This document shows, in pieces, positions 42,434-51,812 of a stretch of DNA of 64,000 nucleotides; the first letter of the stretch is position 1, and every line of letters starts with the position of its first letter. The stretch covers positions 110,069-174,068 of the forward strand of contig NW_005200722.1 of the NCBI RefSeq assembly GCF_000372725.1. Direction: 5' to 3'. The DNA comes from Emiliania huxleyi CCMP1516 (Eukaryota; Haptophyta; Isochrysidales; Noelaerhabdaceae). Both the position numbers and the translations under genes were made by a program. The notes below the pieces were generated by a model. It did not search any database and had not been told where the DNA came from. It saw only the letters and a list, made by a program, of their open reading frames with translations.

Positions 42434-43004
42434 ACACTCGAGAGGGGGCGAGGGAGCCGAACGGTTTTTCTTTACCACACGTACCTTCCTTTGTTCGTCT
42501 TATTCAGATGGAAGTCAATGCCCCCCCACGCCCCGGCCTCGAGCTGCACACTCAGTCACTGTCTTCATCCTCCCCTCCGCCCGCCACTTCGCCACCCTCA
42601 GGCCGCTCGGGCGCCAGGCCCTTCAACCTGCCCGCGTCCCTGTCTCCAGGGCGCGGGGCGTACGATTTGAGCAGGCGGGGGTCGCGCAACGTCGTCGAAA
42701 GCAGCCGTGGGGCCGGCGCGTCGGTCGGGGCGGCACGTGCAGCGTCCAAGGACTCGGCCGAGACGATGGACGCGGAGACGGGCAAGGAGATGGATTCTCG
42801 CTCCGTCAGAACTGTGATGGTCGCCTCAAGCTCCATTTCAGTGTCGTTGCCCACCTCCAGCTCGAGCGGCACGAGTGCCGTACCTCCTAACTAAAATCTT
42901 CTGCAATTCTTCTTCTGTGTTAGTGCCAGTGCGCGCCAGTCCCGTGCGAGCGAAAAAAAATTCTTCTTTCCGCCGCTGTGCCTTTTGTGGTGCTAGTTCG
43001 TGCC
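42434..43004. other. Region right of the gap, undecided frames
   Basis: Open frames exist on both strands (plus to 42894; minus 42872-42552, MPLELEVGNDTEMELEATIT, ending in an acidic tail). Neither is recognised. 42919-42949 (TGTTAGTGCCAGTGCGCGCC) matches the R4 3' tail. Confidence 0.4.
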
Positions 43005-43275
43005 AAAGAAAGAAAGAAAGAAAACGGACAACCAAAGGCGCAAGGGAGGGATGCGGATGGGAGGACGGCACGCCGCCACCACACAGGGATTTTAAGGAGA
43101 GGGGTGTGATGCGCTAGCCGTCGCCCACCCTTGGGCGTCCGCCTCTTCCTATCTCTCTTCGCAGTCTCTCGCCGATTCTCGCTGCGACCTTCATGCCACC
43201 TCGCGGTCGCCCCCTTCTCGTCGTGCTCTCCCTTGTCGCTTCTTCCTCTGTCGCGTCGCTCTCCTCTGCCTCGTT
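43005..43275 (-). mobile_element. Retroposon family R1, copy 2
   Basis: In minus sense a frame ends with GRPRGGMKVAARIGERLRRE ... GDG and a stop. The conserved 3' UTR (CCTTAAAATCCCTGTGTGGT, GGACGG...) and a CTTTCTTTCTTTC tail follow. It matches the copies at 47575-48400, 47250-47420, 50200-50370 and 16205-16315. Confidence 0.75.
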
Positions 43276-43451
43276 CTGCGACGCCGCCGCCGCATGCCGG
43301 TCCCTTGTTCTCGCGCCAGTCTGCTGTGCGGAGACCAGGAGAATTCTTTCCTCGTGCTACCGTGCGAGAATTCTTTCGCCGCAGCAGCCCTTCTCCCTAG
43401 CGAGCGGCTGCGGACAGTCTGCCCTCTCGTTGCTTTGAGCGGCGCAGTGCC

Positions 43452-43967
43452 ATGTACTACCCATTCCCGCGACACCGTCCGCCGTCGGCACCGCCGATGG
43501 CGTCGCCCTGTGTGTACGCGCCAGCACCGCCGCCGCCGCCGCAGCCGCCGCCGCCGCCGCCGCCGCTTTGGGTTGCGCCGGCAACGGCCGGCGGCGGCGG
43601 CACCGCAGCAGCCGAGGAGCTGGAGCTGAGCGAGGAGCTGATCGCCTCGTTTGTACGGATGGAGGAGCGGCGGGGCCGTCGGCGCCAGCCGCACGGGTCG
43701 ACGCCGCGCGAGCTGCCGCGCAAGATTGAGCTGCCGCAACAGGAGCACGAGGCGTCGCGGGCGGTGCTGCGGGAGCGGGCGCAGCTGCGTGACGCGCAGG
43801 AGGAGCGGTATGGCCCGCACACGCCCGCGGTGCGCGCGCTCGAGGCGGGCCTCAACGCCGCCTTTGACGCCATCTCGCACAAGGAGCTCCCGGCGCTGTG
43901 GCCGTCGGTGCCACTCTGCGGGGCCTCCAGTGCGAGCGTGCAACTAGGGTGGCGAGGCTCTGTGTAA
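43452..43967 (+). CDS. Unknown protein with Pro-rich N-terminus
   Basis: A 171-residue frame: MYYPFPRHRPPSAPPMASPC, a polyproline stretch (PPPPPQPPPPPPP), a Gly/Ala linker, then a charged helical part (ELELSEELIASFVRMEERRG, RELPRKIELPQQEHEASRAV, TPAVRALEAGLNAAFDAISH). No family recognised. It begins beside an R1 copy, so it could belong to the repeat, but the helical half has the composition of a real protein. Confidence 0.5.
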   Translation: MYYPFPRHRPPSAPPMASPCVYAPAPPPPPQPPPPPPPLWVAPATAGGGGTAAAEELELSEELIASFVRMEERRGRRRQPHGSTPRELPRKIELPQQEHEASRAVLRERAQLRDAQEERYGPHTPAVRALEAGLNAAFDAISHKELPALWPSVPLCGASSASVQLGWRGSV

Positions 43968-44155
43968 AATACATGAGTACACATTAAACGGACAGATGCG
44001 TGGGCGCGGTCGCGCGGCGCTCTCTATATGGCACCGACCAGCGTCACACCGCTGGCGCTCACACACTCTCACAGTGACGGGGCCTCACACCCTCACAGTA
44101 CTCTCTCACGACAGAATCTGCAATCTCTCCCGCACGGCACACGCGCCGCGTGGGG
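43968..44155. other. 3' flank, intergenic
   Basis: A CACACTCTCACAGTGAC-type short repeat lies at 44060-44105. Nothing else is seen. Confidence 0.5.
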
Positions 44156-45988
44156 TCAACTCACGCCGGGCGAGTCTGCAGCCCGCCCCTCCAGGGAGGG
44201 GGCTGAGGCGGGCGGGGGTGCGGCTCCTTCGCCCTGATCGTGGAGGCTATTTGGTCGCAGCGGCTCGACCAGCAGCAGCTTGCGCGATGGCGGCGGCTCG
44301 TCGTGCACGTCGAAGGCGGCGGCGACCAAGTGAAGGGCCGCGAAGGCGGCGCAGACGGCGACGGTCACGTCGGCGAAGCCGGTGAAGCCGTTGCGCGGCG
44401 ACCACTCGCAGGAGCACGGCGGCGGCGGCGCGCCCGAGGCGGGCTCGTCGCACTGGCCGCGCTGCAGCACCGTGCAGAGCGGCGCGCGGTCGAATGCGGC
44501 GTAGATGGCCCCGCCCGCGTACGGGCCTGCTGCCCAGCCGACGGCGTAGGCTGCGTTCCACAGAGTGGAGATGGAGGCCTGCAGCTGGTGGTCCTCTTGG
44601 CGGATGCCTTGCACCAAGTCGGGGTACACAAAGTTGGACGACACGGCCGATCCGACAGCGCGCAGCACCATGGCCCCGACGACGCTGGCGGTGCAGTTGA
44701 GCGGCCTCAGCGCGGCAATGGGCCCGAGCAGTGCAAAGGCGGCTGCGAGGAGGAGGAAGCCGCCCCCGGTGGCCGCCTTGAGCCCGCGCGAGGAGGAGGA
44801 GAGCTTGCCCGCCGCCCACCCCACCGGCAGCATGATGACCAGGTAGGCGGCCGAGGAGAGCGACGTGACGGCGGAGAGCTCCGTCATGCTCAGCCAAAAG
44901 GGCGGCGCCTGGAGGCGGTACGGCAGGTTCGTGTCGAGGGTGCCGGTGACGCACGAGGAGAGGAAGATGGCGAGCAGCCCGAGCGCCACCGAGAGCGACG
45001 CGACGGAGCGGAGCGGTGCCGCGCTGGCGGTGGTCTCCTCCAGTCGCTCCTCGGGCACCACCCACCGCAGCGGCAGCAGGGCGGCGACCAGGCCGGTCGA
45101 CGCGAGGAAGGGGATTCGGAACTTCATCGCCGGGTCGCCTTCCGGGCCGGCGTCGTAGAGCATTCCGCCGAGGAAGGAGCCGACGAAGCAGCCGCAGGTG
45201 GAGGCGGTGTTGACGTGGGCCATCACCGTGCCAATGGCGGAGCGGAACCGGACCGAGAGCAGGATCAGGATCGCCGTCTCCGCCGCCGCACCGAGCAGCC
45301 CGTTTGCAAAGTAGACGCCCCAGAAGCCGTAGCGGAGGCAAGCGGCGCCGCTCCCACCCTCGGCTGCGGTGGACAGGGGCTGGCTGCAGAGGTCTGGGAC
45401 GAGGCCAAAGAGGAGGTTGGCGAGCACCGTCGCGCACAAGCCGCCCGTCAGAGCGCGGCGTGTGCCGATGCGCCGCACGAGCGACGGCGCGGCAAGCGAG
45501 GTGAGGGACATGCCGAGAGGGTACGCCATGAAGATGAGTCCGACCCAGGTCGCCGAGAAGCCGGCGTCGTCGGCGACGGCGGTGAAGAAGCCGGCGAGCT
45601 GCTGGGAGACGAGGTAGCGGATGAAGAGCACGAGGTACCCGCCAAGCAGAAGCACGATGTCGGCGCGCGAGAGCGACGCCAGCCACCACTCAGCCGGCGG
45701 TTGCGCAAACGGCTCGGCGGAGGCGGTGGCGCGGCCAGCCTCGCTACCGCTGACCGAGTTCTCGCGCGAGCGTGCGCCGTGGCTCCCGGCGGACGAGACG
45801 CTACACCGCACCGAAGCGGGTCCCTGCGGCAGCGTCAGTTGCTGCCTGCTGAGCGCGGCGAGCCGCTCAGCGGTAGGCGGCTCAGACGAGCTCGAGGCCC
45901 GCCGCGCAGGAAGCTGGAGCGGCTGCAAGCAGTCCGCGGCGCTTCGAGCTGCCGAGGTGCGCTCGAGGAGGGTGGGCGAGGCCAGCAT
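44156..45988 (-). CDS. MFS transporter, 12-TM, unknown substrate
   Basis: From the ATG at 45988 the protein has 610 residues. A 120-residue Ser/Arg/Pro-rich cytosolic N-terminus precedes TM1 (SRADIVLLLGGYLVLFIRYL). GLIFMAYPLGMSLTSLAAPS and LVRRIGTRRALTGG form the TM2-3 loop of the MFS fold. ANGLLGAAAETAILILLSVR, FVGSFLGGMLYDAG, LPVGWAAGKLSSSSRGLKAA (second-half loop) and SISTLWNAAYAVGWAAGPYA follow. The pattern recalls SLC18/MFS multidrug-type carriers. A Cys-containing loop (CTVLQRGQCDE, CSCEWSPRNG) precedes the last helix. The longer frame to 46252 was rejected because it runs through a TTTCTTTCTTTC repeat border. The gene is intronless, unlike the other MFS gene. Confidence 0.88.
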   Translation of the reverse strand: MLASPTLLERTSAARSAADCLQPLQLPARRASSSSEPPTAERLAALSRQQLTLPQGPASVRCSVSSAGSHGARSRENSVSGSEAGRATASAEPFAQPPAEWWLASLSRADIVLLLGGYLVLFIRYLVSQQLAGFFTAVADDAGFSATWVGLIFMAYPLGMSLTSLAAPSLVRRIGTRRALTGGLCATVLANLLFGLVPDLCSQPLSTAAEGGSGAACLRYGFWGVYFANGLLGAAAETAILILLSVRFRSAIGTVMAHVNTASTCGCFVGSFLGGMLYDAGPEGDPAMKFRIPFLASTGLVAALLPLRWVVPEERLEETTASAAPLRSVASLSVALGLLAIFLSSCVTGTLDTNLPYRLQAPPFWLSMTELSAVTSLSSAAYLVIMLPVGWAAGKLSSSSRGLKAATGGGFLLLAAAFALLGPIAALRPLNCTASVVGAMVLRAVGSAVSSNFVYPDLVQGIRQEDHQLQASISTLWNAAYAVGWAAGPYAGGAIYAAFDRAPLCTVLQRGQCDEPASGAPPPPCSCEWSPRNGFTGFADVTVAVCAAFAALHLVAAAFDVHDEPPPSRKLLLVEPLRPNSLHDQGEGAAPPPASAPSLEGRAADSPGVS

Positions 45989-46580
45989 TGAGTGTTGTTG
46001 TGCGAGGAGGCCACCGGCCAAAAGCGCATGTCTTGAAGGTCCGATACTGGAAGACCATAGGCACCTTAGGTGCTCGGCTTTCTTTCTTTCTTCCGTCTCT
46101 TGTAATAAAACGGGCACGCCAAACGAGGGGTGGGAGAGGGACAGGGTCCCCACCTGCACGAGCAGGATCTTGGAAGGACGATCAGGGACACAGGGGAACG
46201 GGAGCGGGGAGCGCATCGCGACACGGAGGGGGGCTGGGCAGGGTTCACCCACACGACAGGGTCCCAGGGATTCCTCTCTCGTATAGGACAGGTTGCACCC
46301 GGCGGCACGGGGGCAGGCGCGGGCCTCCTACTGGTTGCGCTCTCCTAGTTCTCCTGCTCCTGACAAGGGACAGCGACAGGCTCGCAGCACGGTGGACTCC
46401 CTCTTCCACTGGCGATCTCTCTCGACTAGCGACCTTCCTCCGGCTTCTCACCAGCAGTCTCTCACTACCACGGGCACACTGACAGAGGCGGCCAAAAGGC
46501 TCACGTGGGTGGCAGGGCGGTGATAGGAGTCTCCCACTCTGTGGGCTTCGCTAGAGGTGCGGCCCCTGCGCGTGTCCTCG
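45989..46580. other. 5' flank of MFS gene
   Basis: Contains a CTTTCTTTCTTTC border at 46078-46092. No supported gene. Confidence 0.45.
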
Positions 46581-46583
46581 CCC

Positions 46584-47249
<666 letters not shown>

Positions 47250-47420
47250 TTTCTTCCTAAGAGACTGCGAAGAGAGATAGGAAGAGGCGCGTCGGACGCC
47301 CAAGGGTGGGCGACGGCTAGCGCATCACACCCCTCTCCTTAAAATCCCTGTGTGGTGGCGGCGTGCCGTCCTCCCATCCCTCCCTTGGGTTCTCTGTTTT
47401 CTTCCTTTCTTTCGCCTTCC
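47250..47420 (+). mobile_element. Retroposon family R1, copy 3 (plus sense)
   Basis: From CTGCGAAGAGAGATAGGAAG through CCTTAAAATCCCTGTGTGGT to TTTTCTTCCTTTCTTTCGCC. This is the same 3' end as 43005-43275 but in the opposite orientation. With copy 4 (minus) it forms a tail-to-tail pair. Confidence 0.8.
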
Positions 47421-47785
47421 TAAGTAACCTTTAACCGCGCTTCTTAGCTCCCCGGCCCTGGATGTGAGGTTACCGACCGTCCAAGTACTGCAAGAGCAAG
47501 TGCCCCGCCTCCGCACAAAACCTGGCTGGAAATTCCCTGAAAGAAAGAAAACAGACAACCCAAGGGAGAAACTCCCTAGAAAGAAAGAAAGAAAACAGAC
47601 CAGCCAAGGGAGGGATGGGAGGACGGCACGCCGCCACCACACAGGGATTTTAAGGAGAGGAGTGTGGTGCTAGCCGTCGCCCACCCTAACCCTTGGTCGT
47701 CTGCCTCTTTCTATCTCCCTTCGCAGTCCCTCGCCGATTCTCGCTGCAACCTTCATGCCACCTCGCGGTCGTCCCACTCTCGTCG

Positions 47786-47880
47786 CACTTGGAGCACTTG
47801 GAGTGCAGTCATTAACCGCACATCCAGGGCCGGGGAGCTAAGAAGCGCACCCAGCGGGCCGGATGATTGGCATCGGGTTA
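47786..47880 (-). mobile_element. 95-bp mini-element inserted in R1 copy 4
   Basis: The uninterrupted R1 copy at 43205-43240 shows the empty site. GTCG is present on both sides (47782-47785 and 47881-47884). The inserted sequence is the inverted form of the repeats at 33219 and 34557. Confidence 0.85.
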
Positions 47881-47941
47881 GTCGTTCTCCCTCCTCTCGT
47901 TTCCTCCTCTGTCGCGTCGCTCTCGTCTGCCTCGTCCTGCG

Positions 47942-48227
47942 TGACGCGTGAGTGAGTGAGTATTCTTGATACGAAACCACGACGACACACACCAGTCGAC
48001 TCGCATCAGTTGCCTCCATGAACGGCGGAGCTATTCTCGCGCCCACACCACACCTGGCTCCAACGTGGACACGCCCATAGCTGGGGACACTACTAGGTCA
48101 CGCATGGCATCAGAAGTTTTATCTCTGGGCCCCGAAAGGCATCTCTAGCAGCGTCGTTACGCAAGCGCCCCCTCCCCTCCTGGGCGCAAGCGCCTCACAT
48201 CTCGAGTTCTCGACACACACACACACA
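47942..48227. mobile_element. 286-bp insertion with 12-bp target duplication and (AC)n tail
   Basis: CCTCGTCCTGCG occurs at 47930-47941 and 48228-48239, and only once at the equivalent site of R1 copy 2. The insert ends in ACACACACACACA before the second duplication, like a retroposon tail. No coding content is apparent. Confidence 0.85.
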
Positions 48228-48407
48228 CCTCGTCCTGCGACGATGCCGCCGCCTGCCGATCCCTTGTTCTCGCGGCTTCTCCCGCCTTTCGGCGCAACTC
48301 TGCCCTCCTCGCGGCATATTTTGGCCCCTCGAGTTTATCGAGCTCTCCTCGCGCACGGACGACTCTTCTGACGCCCACTGCGATCATTTGTTTCCCTCTT
48401 AGGGGCA

Positions 48408-48565
48408 TAAATAAATAAAAACGGACACCTCTCTACTGTGAGATGGGTAAAAAGGAACAGGTCCCCGCCCTTGCGATCTTTGTGCAGGGTTCTTTGTGGG
48501 TGTGGTCGGCGACTAGCCGGGGTCGTCCTCCCGATGGGGGACTAGCACTAGCCGTCTTCCACATG
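48408..48565 (-). mobile_element. Retroposon family R2, 5'-truncated copy with 7-bp target duplication
   Basis: Matches 40385-40546 with small indels. AGGGGCA lies on both sides (48401-48407 and 48566-48572). The A/T-rich tail (TAAATAAATAAAAA in plus reading) is at the left. Only the last codons and the 3' UTR of the R2 ORF are present. Confidence 0.88.
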
Positions 48566-48755
48566 AGGGGCAAATAGCACACCCGAGTTTGTTTTTATAC
48601 TTGGGTGGCCGCCCAGTGAATGAAGTGCACTGCGTGGTTGTGGTGTGTGCGGGAGCGAGTGTCCCCGCTGTGACTTCGGCCCATGTACTCGAGTATACGG
48701 CGTCTCAGCGAGGAAAAATACCCGCTGTAGGATTCCTAGAGGGCCCAACCGAAAG

Positions 48756-49925
48756 ATGATCCTCTCACTCGTAAACACGCCTCTGTCGGCACCGCAGTGC
48801 CATGTGTCCCTACGGGATCAATGGAGCAGTCACGCTTGCGAACACGGTCGCACGTTCGGGTGCACGGCCAGTCGCTTTATGTGGGTCGGCGACGGATGCC
48901 GCGGCGCTTTCGTCTGCAACGGCCAGTTGCTAACCTGCGAGTCCGAAAACTTCGCTCGGACTGTCTGCCTATGCTCGCCGCCCCCACCGCCCGCGCCGCC
49001 ACCTACGCCGCTGCCTCCTTCGACTCCGCCTCGGACGCCGCCGCCATCGCCGGCTCCAATGACTCCGCCTCGCCCGCCGCCGCCGCCGCCGCCTCCGCCT
49101 ACTCCGCCTCCGTCGCCGCCGTCGGCGCCGCCTCTGCCGCCGTCTCTCCCTCCGCCGCCGTTCCATCCGCCGCCGCCGCCTACGCCGCCGCCTACGCCGC
49201 CGCCGCTTCCGCCCTCGCCCTCGCCGCCTCCACGGCTGCCGCAGCCCCAAACCTTCTCAGCGGTCCTGAAGGGCGCGCTTGAGACTCTCGACGACCTCGG
49301 CCGCTCAGGCCTCCGCCGCTTTACGGCCTCCAAGGACCTCCCGCTCGCACTGCACAACCTCTCGCTGCCTGACGAGCACACGATAGTCGTCGAAAAGACG
49401 GCTCTCGCCCTTGCGGCCGCCGCGGCGGCGGCCATCCTCGCGTGCGCCATCTGCATCGCTTGCGTCGTCCGCGGCCGCTCCATCCTCCGCATGAAGAGGG
49501 ATCAAAAGCGCCTCTTGGAGGCAAACCAACTCCCCCCCGCCCGCCGCATAGCCGTCGCAAGAAGACATATCGAACATCTCTCTCCGGCGCCATGTACGTT
49601 CCGCCCGCCCCCCCCCCCCCTCCACCACCGCATGGGGCTCCTATCTGTACAGCGTCGCGGAGTCGCGAGGGATCAGCCTGGCCCTTGCTCCACGCCCCCA
49701 CCACCTTGTGCGTGTGGGTGCGTTGCCGCATATACTTTTCCTTACCTTAGGACGCCGCCGCCGCCGCCGCCGAGCTCCGCGAGTTTGTCGAGCCCTCGTC
49801 GCCTTGGGCCCATGCTCGGGCCCGTCGGGGGCCGCAGAGGGCACGGCCCGCGGGGCACACGCGCCTCAGGTAAGGGAGGGAAGATCGGTTGGCCACACGG
49901 AACACGGCGCTTTAGATCTAGGTAG
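48756..49925 (+). CDS. Cys-rich ectodomain / polyproline / single-TM protein
   Basis: From the ATG at 48756 the order is: a Cys-rich domain (CHVSLRDQWSSHACEHGRTF then MWVGDGCRGAFVCNG and TCESENF), resembling the CxxGxTxG ... WVxxGCRGxFxC pattern of DUF3011-like secreted domains; about 110 residues of proline-dominated spacer; a short soluble part (FSAVLKGALETLDDLGRSGL); a TM helix (ALALAAAAAAAILACAICIA); and a basic juxtamembrane segment. This is the layout of hydroxyproline-rich cell-surface proteins of algae. The frame is open upstream to 48645. The tail after the TM helix is Pro/Arg-rich and may include unspliced intron. Confidence 0.6.
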   Translation: MILSLVNTPLSAPQCHVSLRDQWSSHACEHGRTFGCTASRFMWVGDGCRGAFVCNGQLLTCESENFARTVCLCSPPPPPAPPPTPLPPSTPPRTPPPSPAPMTPPRPPPPPPPPPTPPPSPPSAPPLPPSLPPPPFHPPPPPTPPPTPPPLPPSPSPPPRLPQPQTFSAVLKGALETLDDLGRSGLRRFTASKDLPLALHNLSLPDEHTIVVEKTALALAAAAAAAILACAICIACVVRGRSILRMKRDQKRLLEANQLPPARRIAVARRHIEHLSPAPCTFRPPPPPLHHRMGLLSVQRRGVARDQPGPCSTPPPPCACGCVAAYTFPYLRTPPPPPPSSASLSSPRRLGPMLGPVGGRRGHGPRGTRASGKGGKIGWPHGTRRFRSR

Positions 49926-50199
49926 GGTTCCCCATTGCATGCAGCCACTCGACGCCCATCCGACCCGGCCGGTGCGCGCAGTGTGCATGTGCATGTAGGG
50001 AAGGGATGGAACATATCGCCGCCCAAGGGCGCCACTGTTTGATCCAAGACCAACTATGTGCGAGCGCGCACTTCCTGACTGACTCGCTCGGACGGAGCAC
50101 TGACCACTGCAGGGAGCCACTTGCCCTTCGTAAATTTCAGCCTGAAAATTTGGGGAGAAGGCACTGGCAGTCAGCAGCCGCACCTCCACGGCCGGGGAG
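49926..50199. other. Intergenic
   Basis: No gene supported. Confidence 0.5.
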
Positions 50200-50370
50200 A
50201 TGAAAGAAAGAAAGAAACGCGGCAACCCAACGGAGGGATGGGAGGACGGCACGCGCCGCCACCACACAGAGGGCTTTTAAGGAGAGGAGTGTGGTGCTAC
50301 GCTGCTAGCCGTCGCCCACCCTGACGTGACCCCTGTCGTCTGCCTCTTTCTATCTCCCTTCAAAAAAAGT
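50200..50370 (-). mobile_element. Retroposon family R1, copy 5
   Basis: GAAAGAAAGAAAGAAACGCG tail at the left, then GGAGGGATGGGAGGACGGCA and the conserved 3' end. It breaks off after CTATCTCCCTTC at about 50361, that is, 5'-truncated in minus sense. Confidence 0.8.
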
Positions 50371-50416
50371 TTCGTTTTCTTCCGACCGAGCGCTGGGACG
50401 GTGCTTCCCAGCGAGC

Positions 50417-50943
50417 GAGTTCTTTACCCGGTTGCAACCCTAGTCTCGCACTGTGCTGTGAATAGAGCACCAACCAACAGCTCTCAGGACCCCCCGGTGC
50501 TGGGGTGCTGCCAGCAACCAACCAACTCGCCGGCGAGCGGAGCGAGCCGAAGAGCTGGGGCCAAATTCGCGCTGTGAACGTCGTAGCTCACTGAGGAGGG
50601 AGGGAGAGAGAGATTTTTGAAAACGGAGGGAGTGCGGAAGTTCCGCGCGGCTGAAGTACCACGCCTGCCCGCCGGGACCGCGTGGCACAGAAAGCCCCAT
50701 CGCCAACGCCGCAGCAGCATCGAGCGGCACCATAGGTCGTCCGGCTTTGCCGACGGGCGACGTGGACGGGACACAGGGACGGGCGAACCACGTACCCCAA
50801 CAAGCATGATCCAGAGAACGGGGCATTGTACTACATAGTGCGGGACCTGGGGCAGCAACCAACGACCTGGATGGGGACGGGGTGCCAACCAGCAGCGTTC
50901 ACAGCGCAGTGCGAGACTAGGGTTGCAACCTGGTAAAGAACTC
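50417..50943. repeat. 46-bp inverted repeat pair
   Basis: GAGTTCTTTACCCGGTTGCA...GTGCTGTGAA at 50417-50462 and its reverse complement at 50898-50943 differ at only two positions. The arms enclose 435 bp. It could be the terminal repeats of a small transposon or a hairpin transcript. No target duplication is evident. Confidence 0.85.
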
Positions 50944-51066
50944 GTGCCGGCACCCCAGCGTAGAGGGCGTCGTGCAGCCCTCCTTTTGGTATAATATAAA
51001 GAACTCGTCGCATGCGAGAGAGGCCGCCGAGAAACAGCTGACGCGCGCCACACCACCTCGTTCTTT

Positions 51067-51387
51067 ATGCCTGCGAGCGACGCGATCTTTGAGGCGCTCC
51101 AGGTGTACGCATGGGGACGAGTCTGCTTCTCCGCGTGGGACGAGGTCCTGGAGCGCGGCGGGCGGCTTCTCGGCTACGATCGTTGGGCTCCCGAGGCACG
51201 TGGCGTAATTCACGCGCTGTACCCGGCTTTCTTCGTGTTTTCCGCCGCGTCGAAGTTGACAGGCCCAAACGCGCCCAGTCATCCGCGGCGAAGGCAGGCG
51301 CTGCAGGCCCTGATGGCGGCGGTGTGCTTGCTCTTGAGCGTGGTTGGTGCACGGCGAGGCGAGCGGCTTCGACTGGCGTCACGTTGA
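51067..51387 (+). CDS. Small ORF with hydrophobic segments
   Basis: A 106-residue frame: MPASDAIFEALQVYAWGRVC ... GVIHALYPAFFVFSAASKLT, then LQALMAAVCLLLSVVG. Two possible membrane segments. No family recognised. It may be an exon of a larger gene. Confidence 0.3.
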   Translation: MPASDAIFEALQVYAWGRVCFSAWDEVLERGGRLLGYDRWAPEARGVIHALYPAFFVFSAASKLTGPNAPSHPRRRQALQALMAAVCLLLSVVGARRGERLRLASR

Positions 51388-51812
51388 GTGGGCGAAGTCG
51401 CTCGCTGGAGCGTCGCTGGACCAACAGCCCTGTTGTCTTGAACGCGTGATTACCCCACAGGGACTTGCACTTGTCTCTGTCTCACAGGCAGGCCGCGCGC
51501 GCCGTGGCCACAGACTGGCTAGTGTGACTGTCACGGCCGAGACTGCGGACATTCCCTTTCAATTTGGTGTTTGCCCGCGAAATCATCGCTGCTACGTCGG
51601 GACCTGCCAAGACGAATACGGAAATGTCCGTTCGTGTCCACCTCGTCGAGTCGTGTCAGGGTGCCGCAAGGGCTGGTGTGTCCACCTCGGACGACTGGCT
51701 AAGTTCTAAGTTCTAACAGAGAGAGTCTCAGTGGCGTCTCGGGGAGTCCCGAAGGTAGCCCTAAGGCGTTTACGTTAAGACAGTTGTAACCGAGCAAGGC
51801 TGCAAGGGGAGA
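51388..51812. other. Intergenic
   Basis: A Cys-containing plus-strand frame near 51555-51700 (CPRNHRCYVGTCQDEYGNVR) might be an isolated exon of a secreted protein. Otherwise nothing is seen. Confidence 0.4.

Larger units (their letters stand above)
47575..48400 (-). mobile_element. Retroposon family R1, copy 4, with nested insertions
   Basis: Matches copy 2 (43005-43320) along its length but is interrupted by a 95-bp mini-element (47786-47880, GTCG duplicated) and a 286-bp insert (47942-48227, CCTCGTCCTGCG duplicated). It is bordered by a third insert (48408-48565). In minus sense its frame includes GELDKLEGPKYAARRAELRR upstream and GRPRGGMKVAARIGEGLRRE near the end. Confidence 0.8.

Noticed and set aside
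43500-43580. (CCG)n/(CGG)n tract as a regulatory repeat
   Set aside because: In the plus-strand ORF it simply encodes a polyproline stretch, which is the more economical reading.
44240-45991. 583-residue plus-strand ORF opposite the MFS transporter
   Set aside because: It is the antisense shadow of the transporter: composition is Gly/Arg/Gln-rich without fold, while the minus strand has clear TM segments and MFS motifs.
46066-46252. Longer N-terminus for the MFS protein starting at 46252
   Set aside because: The extension runs through a TTTCTTTCTTTC repeat border. The ATG at 45988 starts a normal Ser-rich cytosolic leader.
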